From Martinezella multihospitum (GTDB lineage Bacteria > Pseudomonadota > Alphaproteobacteria > Rhizobiales > Rhizobiaceae): 64,000 bases of DNA. Below, piece after piece: positions 60,775 to 64,000 of the stretch. The notes beneath the pieces are model-generated. The model ran no database searches, had not been told where the DNA came from, and was given only the letters and a program-made list of their open reading frames with translations. Position numbers and translations under genes: made by a program. Position 1 is the first letter of the stretch; each line of letters starts with the position of its first letter. The stretch is from positions 1-64,000 of the forward strand of contig NZ_FMAG01000010.1 of the NCBI RefSeq assembly GCF_900094585.1. Direction: 5' to 3'.

Positions 60775-61965
60775 ATGAGCACTCTTGCTTCCACCACTCA
60801 AACCGTTGCTTCCGGCTTTAAGGTCGACCTCTCTCGCGGCGAGCGGATCGGCCGCGTTTCGTCCGAATGGTTTTCGCGCCCCGATGACGAGCGTTTCCTG
60901 TCGCTGAACGATCTCTACGACACCGTTCGGCCCCGCGCCGAGCGCGCCCATGCCCGCACCATCGAAAGTGCCGCGATCCGTGTCGAAGCAACACGCGACA
61001 ATGCGGAGCGGCTTGAGCTTCTCGTTCCGGGTCAGCGTCAAGCGATCGCTCCAACCCACTGGAGCTACGGCCAGCTCTGCAGTCTGGTCGGCGCCCCGGC
61101 CACGTATATGCGGCAACTGCCGGCGCCGCTTGCAGCGATCAACCTCCAGCACGGCCTGCTCAACCACCGCGCCGAACTGGTCAAGACGCTGGAGATGGAC
61201 GATGGCCGGCTCGAACTGCGCGCTGTCACCGGGCCGGACTACGGCCGCATCTGGGATCATGAACTGGTCTCCGCCGTGATGAAGATCGCCGGCAATGGGA
61301 CCGGCGACACGATGTGGAAAGTGCCGGGTGTCCTTGATTGGGCGAGGATGACCCACAACCCCTTTGTCGACATCACCAAGGATACGACGACGCTTTATGC
61401 CAGCGACCGCGACGTTTTCCTATTCCTCGTCGACGACACCCATCCGATAGAAGCCGGGCGTTTGCCGAACGGCGATCCCGACCTCTATTTCCGCGGCTTC
61501 TATGCCTGGAACTCCGAGGTCGGCTCGAAGACGCTCGGCATCGCGTCCTTTTATTTACGGGCGGTCTGCGCGAACAGAAACCTCTGGGGCACGGAGAGTT
61601 TCGAGGAGATCACCATACGCCATTCGAAGTTCGCGGCCCAGCGCTTCGCGCATGAGGCAGCACCCGCGCTGACCAGCTTTGCCAATTCCTCGCCGGCACC
61701 CTTCATCGCCGGCATCAAGGCGGCCCGCGAACGGATCGTCGCGCGCAAGGACGATGAGCGCGAGACCTTCCTGCGTCGGCGAGGCTTCTCGAAAGGCGAG
61801 ACCGGCAAGGTCATCGAGATGGTGCTGTCGGAGGAGGGGAGACCGCCCGAGTCGATCTTCGACTTCGTGCAGGGCATCACCGCACTCGCGCGCACGAAAA
61901 CCAATCAGGACACGCGGCTGGAGCTCGAAGGCAAAGCGAAGAAGCTGCTGGAGAGTGCCTCCTGA
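60775..61965 (+). CDS. DUF932 domain protein
   Basis: 396 residues from MSTLASTTQTVASGF at 60775 (AAGGAG upstream); the frame extends to 60697 but that part is the leader. LELRAVTGPDYGRIWDHELV, GRLPNGDPDLYFRGFYAWNSEVGSKTL and VCANRNLWG are typical of DUF932, a family of plasmid and phage proteins of unknown function whose homologues sit beside methylases and ParB-like genes. Confidence 0.9.
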   Translation: MSTLASTTQTVASGFKVDLSRGERIGRVSSEWFSRPDDERFLSLNDLYDTVRPRAERAHARTIESAAIRVEATRDNAERLELLVPGQRQAIAPTHWSYGQLCSLVGAPATYMRQLPAPLAAINLQHGLLNHRAELVKTLEMDDGRLELRAVTGPDYGRIWDHELVSAVMKIAGNGTGDTMWKVPGVLDWARMTHNPFVDITKDTTTLYASDRDVFLFLVDDTHPIEAGRLPNGDPDLYFRGFYAWNSEVGSKTLGIASFYLRAVCANRNLWGTESFEEITIRHSKFAAQRFAHEAAPALTSFANSSPAPFIAGIKAARERIVARKDDERETFLRRRGFSKGETGKVIEMVLSEEGRPPESIFDFVQGITALARTKTNQDTRLELEGKAKKLLESAS

Positions 61966-62071
61966 CATGGTCATGCGCGCCTGGCTCAGACCCGGCCGCG
62001 TATACAAACCCCATCGCAGTCATCCCAGGGCCTGGGCAAGCGCCGGGCCTCATTTTGTCCGGAGAACCCCA

Positions 62072-62326
62072 ATGGCTATCCCCGATCATGCCCGCGCAAA
62101 CTTCGACACGCTGCTGCGCGCCGCGTCCGACGGTAATCTTGCTCTTATGGAATGCCTCGATGCGTCTACACGCGAGCCGCGTTACGTACTTTGCGCCGTG
62201 GCCCGCAACAGCGGCGAATACGTCTTCACGCCATTCGGCCATCTCGCCGACGGCAACCCCTGCGACGCCTATCTGCCGCCCGATCCCGACGATCCAACCG
62301 GTTTCATTGCGAGTCCTGCAACCTGA
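62072..62326 (+). CDS. DUF6117 family small protein
   Basis: 84 residues: MAIPDHARANFDTLLRAASDG, then ALMECLDASTREPRYVLCAVARNSGEYVFTPFGHLADGNPCDAYLPPDPDD. This matches small DUF6117 proteins that accompany DUF932 and methylase genes on rhizobial plasmids. CGGAG lies 10-14 bp upstream of the ATG. It is 131 bp before the giant methylase-helicase gene. Function unknown. Confidence 0.85.
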   Translation: MAIPDHARANFDTLLRAASDGNLALMECLDASTREPRYVLCAVARNSGEYVFTPFGHLADGNPCDAYLPPDPDDPTGFIASPAT

Positions 62327-62457
62327 CCGCTGACGATCGCCGACAGTTTCAGCTGGCGATCCTCGATCCCTCTCTGGCCGCCCCGATTTCGCTCCTCCGA
62401 ACCTTTGGCAGGACGCTGGGCCCCGCTGTTCTTTCCTCACTCCTGGAGCATCCTTCG

Positions 62458-64000
62458 ATGAATATCATCTCGCATCCTCGAACCGTTTCCGCCCCTTCGC
62501 GTCTTGAGACCAAAAGCCGCGCTGACGAACTTATAGAAGCTGCCGGTCGGATCGCCTCACTTTTGGAGCAAGGCAAAGTCGTCACTTCAGGTGACCTGCG
62601 ACAGATCATGATCGAGGCCCTTGGCGGCAGCGATGCCGAAGGCATCTGGCTTTGGAAAGACGCCTATGAGGCGACCGAAGCCGCTCAGGTGCTGTTCCTG
62701 CGCAAGTTCGGGCCAGCGATCGTTTCCCGCACCCATTCGCCTCAATTGGCACTCGCGATGCTGATGAAAGTGGCGACTCTCCTGCCTATCCATGCACGCC
62801 GATCCGAGGAGAGCCACGCGTTGCAGCAGTTCTCGACACCGATCCCGCTCGCCTACGTCGCATCTCGTGCTGCCGGCATCACGGCCGCTGACGTGATTCT
62901 CGAACCGTCGGCTGGAACCGGCCTCATGGCGATCTTCGCGGAACTCGCGGGCGCGCCACTGGCGCTCAACGAATATGCGGCTGCTCGGCACTCGCTATTG
63001 CAGCAGCTTTTTCCCGGCATTCCAATATCGCAGCACGATGCGGCGCATATCGACGATTACCTCGAGCGTTCCATTCGGCCTACCGTGGTACTGATGAACC
63101 CGCCGTTCTCGGTTGGCGTCCATGTGGAAGGCCGTGTCGCTGATGCCGCGTGGCGGCATCTGACCTCCGCCTTCGCTCGTCTCGCTCCCGGTGGCCGACT
63201 TGTCACGATCACCGGCTCGAGCCTTTCTCCTGACAATGCCACATGGCGTGACGCCTTTGTTCGGCTGCAGCGGCAGGGCACGCTGCTATTCACTTCGGCG
63301 ATCGACCGCAGCATCTACGCGCGTCACGGAACGACGATGGAAACGCGCCTCACCGTGATCGACAAGGTTCCGGCGGGCGATCCGTCGAAGCTCGTAATGT
63401 CGAGGGGCACCGGATCCGATCTGGAAACGCTTCTCACTTGGATCGCTGACCTACCACCTCGCACCCTCGCGAGGGCGCCAGACTCCATTGGAGCGCCCTC
63501 CAACGGCATCCTGCGCGCGGACAGGATGCGTCCAGCAGCAGTTGCCGCGCCGCGGAATCGCCCTGCACCTGTCGATGATGAGGTCATCGAACTCTCCTAC
63601 GAGCTGCGGGACGCTCAGCCGAAGGGTGAGGCCAACGCAGTTGACGACATCTACGAATCCTACCGGCTGCAGTCGATTCACATCCCGGACGCGAAGCCGC
63701 ATCCCGACAGGCTGGTGGAATCCGTGGCGATGGCCTCGGTGGCACCGCCGAAGCCGAGTTATCGCCCGCATCTGCCGAAGTGCATCGTCGTAAGCGGCGA
63801 TCTTTCCGCCGCCCAACTCGAAAGCGTCATCTATGCCGGTGAAGCGCATTCCGGCTATCTCACCGGACACTGGAGCGTCGATACCTCCTTTGACAATCTC
63901 AAGGCGGTCGCATCCGACGCGGAACATGCTGTTCGTTTTCGTCGCGGCTGGTTTCTCGGCGACGGAACAGGCGCCGGCAAAGGTCGCCAGGCTGCCGGCA
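62458..64000 (+). CDS. Strawberry-notch-like NTPase/DNA-methyltransferase giant (5' part; runs off the window)
   Basis: Open from ATG 62458 (CCTGGAG upstream) to the window end, 514 codons and continuing. The N-terminal SAM-dependent methyltransferase fold has EPSAGTGLMAIFAEL (about 149-163, SAM-binding) and the catalytic NPPF at about 214-217, the motif of adenine N6-methylases. After a linker, the segment CIVVSGDLSAAQLESVIYAG and GWFLGDGTGAGKGRQAAG is the Walker A of a strawberry-notch helicase. Homologues reach about 1,400-1,700 residues, so most of the helicase is outside. A probable plasmid-encoded DNA-modification or defence protein. Confidence 0.88.
   Translation, partial: MNIISHPRTVSAPSRLETKSRADELIEAAGRIASLLEQGKVVTSGDLRQIMIEALGGSDAEGIWLWKDAYEATEAAQVLFLRKFGPAIVSRTHSPQLALAMLMKVATLLPIHARRSEESHALQQFSTPIPLAYVASRAAGITAADVILEPSAGTGLMAIFAELAGAPLALNEYAAARHSLLQQLFPGIPISQHDAAHIDDYLERSIRPTVVLMNPPFSVGVHVEGRVADAAWRHLTSAFARLAPGGRLVTITGSSLSPDNATWRDAFVRLQRQGTLLFTSAIDRSIYARHGTTMETRLTVIDKVPAGDPSKLVMSRGTGSDLETLLTWIADLPPRTLARAPDSIGAPSNGILRADRMRPAAVAAPRNRPAPVDDEVIELSYELRDAQPKGEANAVDDIYESYRLQSIHIPDAKPHPDRLVESVAMASVAPPKPSYRPHLPKCIVVSGDLSAAQLESVIYAGEAHSGYLTGHWSVDTSFDNLKAVASDAEHAVRFRRGWFLGDGTGAGKGRQAAG

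Overview
The window is a high-GC alphaproteobacterial replicon, best read as part of a large repABC plasmid (or chromid) of a member of the Rhizobiaceae (Rhizobium, Sinorhizobium/Ensifer or Agrobacterium group). The evidence is a complete repABC cassette (50.1-53.8 kb) with a counter-transcribed RNA and two parS-like palindromes, SyrB-like proteins, a RHE_PE00001-family protein, DUF982, DUF6117 and DUF932 genes and a strawberry-notch/methylase giant. These families recur on rhizobial plasmids. No rRNA, tRNA, intact IS element or CRISPR array was seen.

Layout. 0-7.4 kb is a catabolic cluster: an EthD-like protein (cut by the window start), two tandem IclR regulators, a KstD/fumarate-reductase-type flavoprotein, both subunits of a 3-oxoacid CoA-transferase, a thiolase and a carboxymuconolactone-decarboxylase-like protein. 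Together they suggest beta-oxidation-like or beta-ketoadipate-like degradation of a ring compound. 7.4-9.6 kb holds an orphan sugar-type ABC substrate-binding protein and a 5'-degraded luciferase-like oxidoreductase. 9.6-16.5 kb (minus strand) is an SOS mutagenesis operon, imuA-imuB-dnaE2, followed by two SRAP (YedK/HMCES) genes; a perfect GTTC-N7-GTTC LexA box lies upstream. The SRAP gene next to dnaE2 has lost the residues of the active site. 16.7-16.9 kb encodes a minus-strand sRNA with four consecutive hairpins, each exposing CTCCTCCC (alpha-r14/NfeR1-like).

17.2-26.9 kb is a DNA-repair and stress block: full-length LigD, an Hsp20 with two small genes, an operon of two Ku genes and a second ATP-dependent ligase, an exonuclease III homologue, several small unknown genes, a cold-shock-domain protein and a DUF309 protein. 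Promoter-like GGAAC-N18/19-TT sequences (general stress sigma factor, RpoE2/EcfG type) precede ligD and the Ku operon.

27.3-43.4 kb is a defence island. It contains a Fic protein translationally coupled to a 1,239-residue NACHT/STAND-like ATPase. Next to it lies a NERD-kinase-kinase-helicase giant (1,607 residues) coupled to a winged-helix-like protein of unknown function and followed by AbiH. A CBASS unit (patatin phospholipase CapV plus CD-NTase) follows, with two trailing genes of unknown role. The Fic/STAND pair and the NERD-kinase-helicase/partner/AbiH set are the best candidates for undescribed systems.

43.5-48.9 kb carries plasmid accessory genes: a RHE_PE00001 protein and a DUF7673 gene divergent around a 15-bp inverted repeat, a tyrosine recombinase, a LysR regulator, a SnoaL/NTF2-like protein and a frameshifted SDR, plus a truncated SDR fragment. 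48.9-53.8 kb is the replication and partition module. 54-57.6 kb has SyrB-like genes (one broken), a two-gene unit with a TIR/deoxyribosyltransferase-like protein, and IHF-beta. 57.8-64 kb has a 710-residue ParB-like protein, DUF932, DUF6117 and the start of a giant methylase-helicase that runs off the window.
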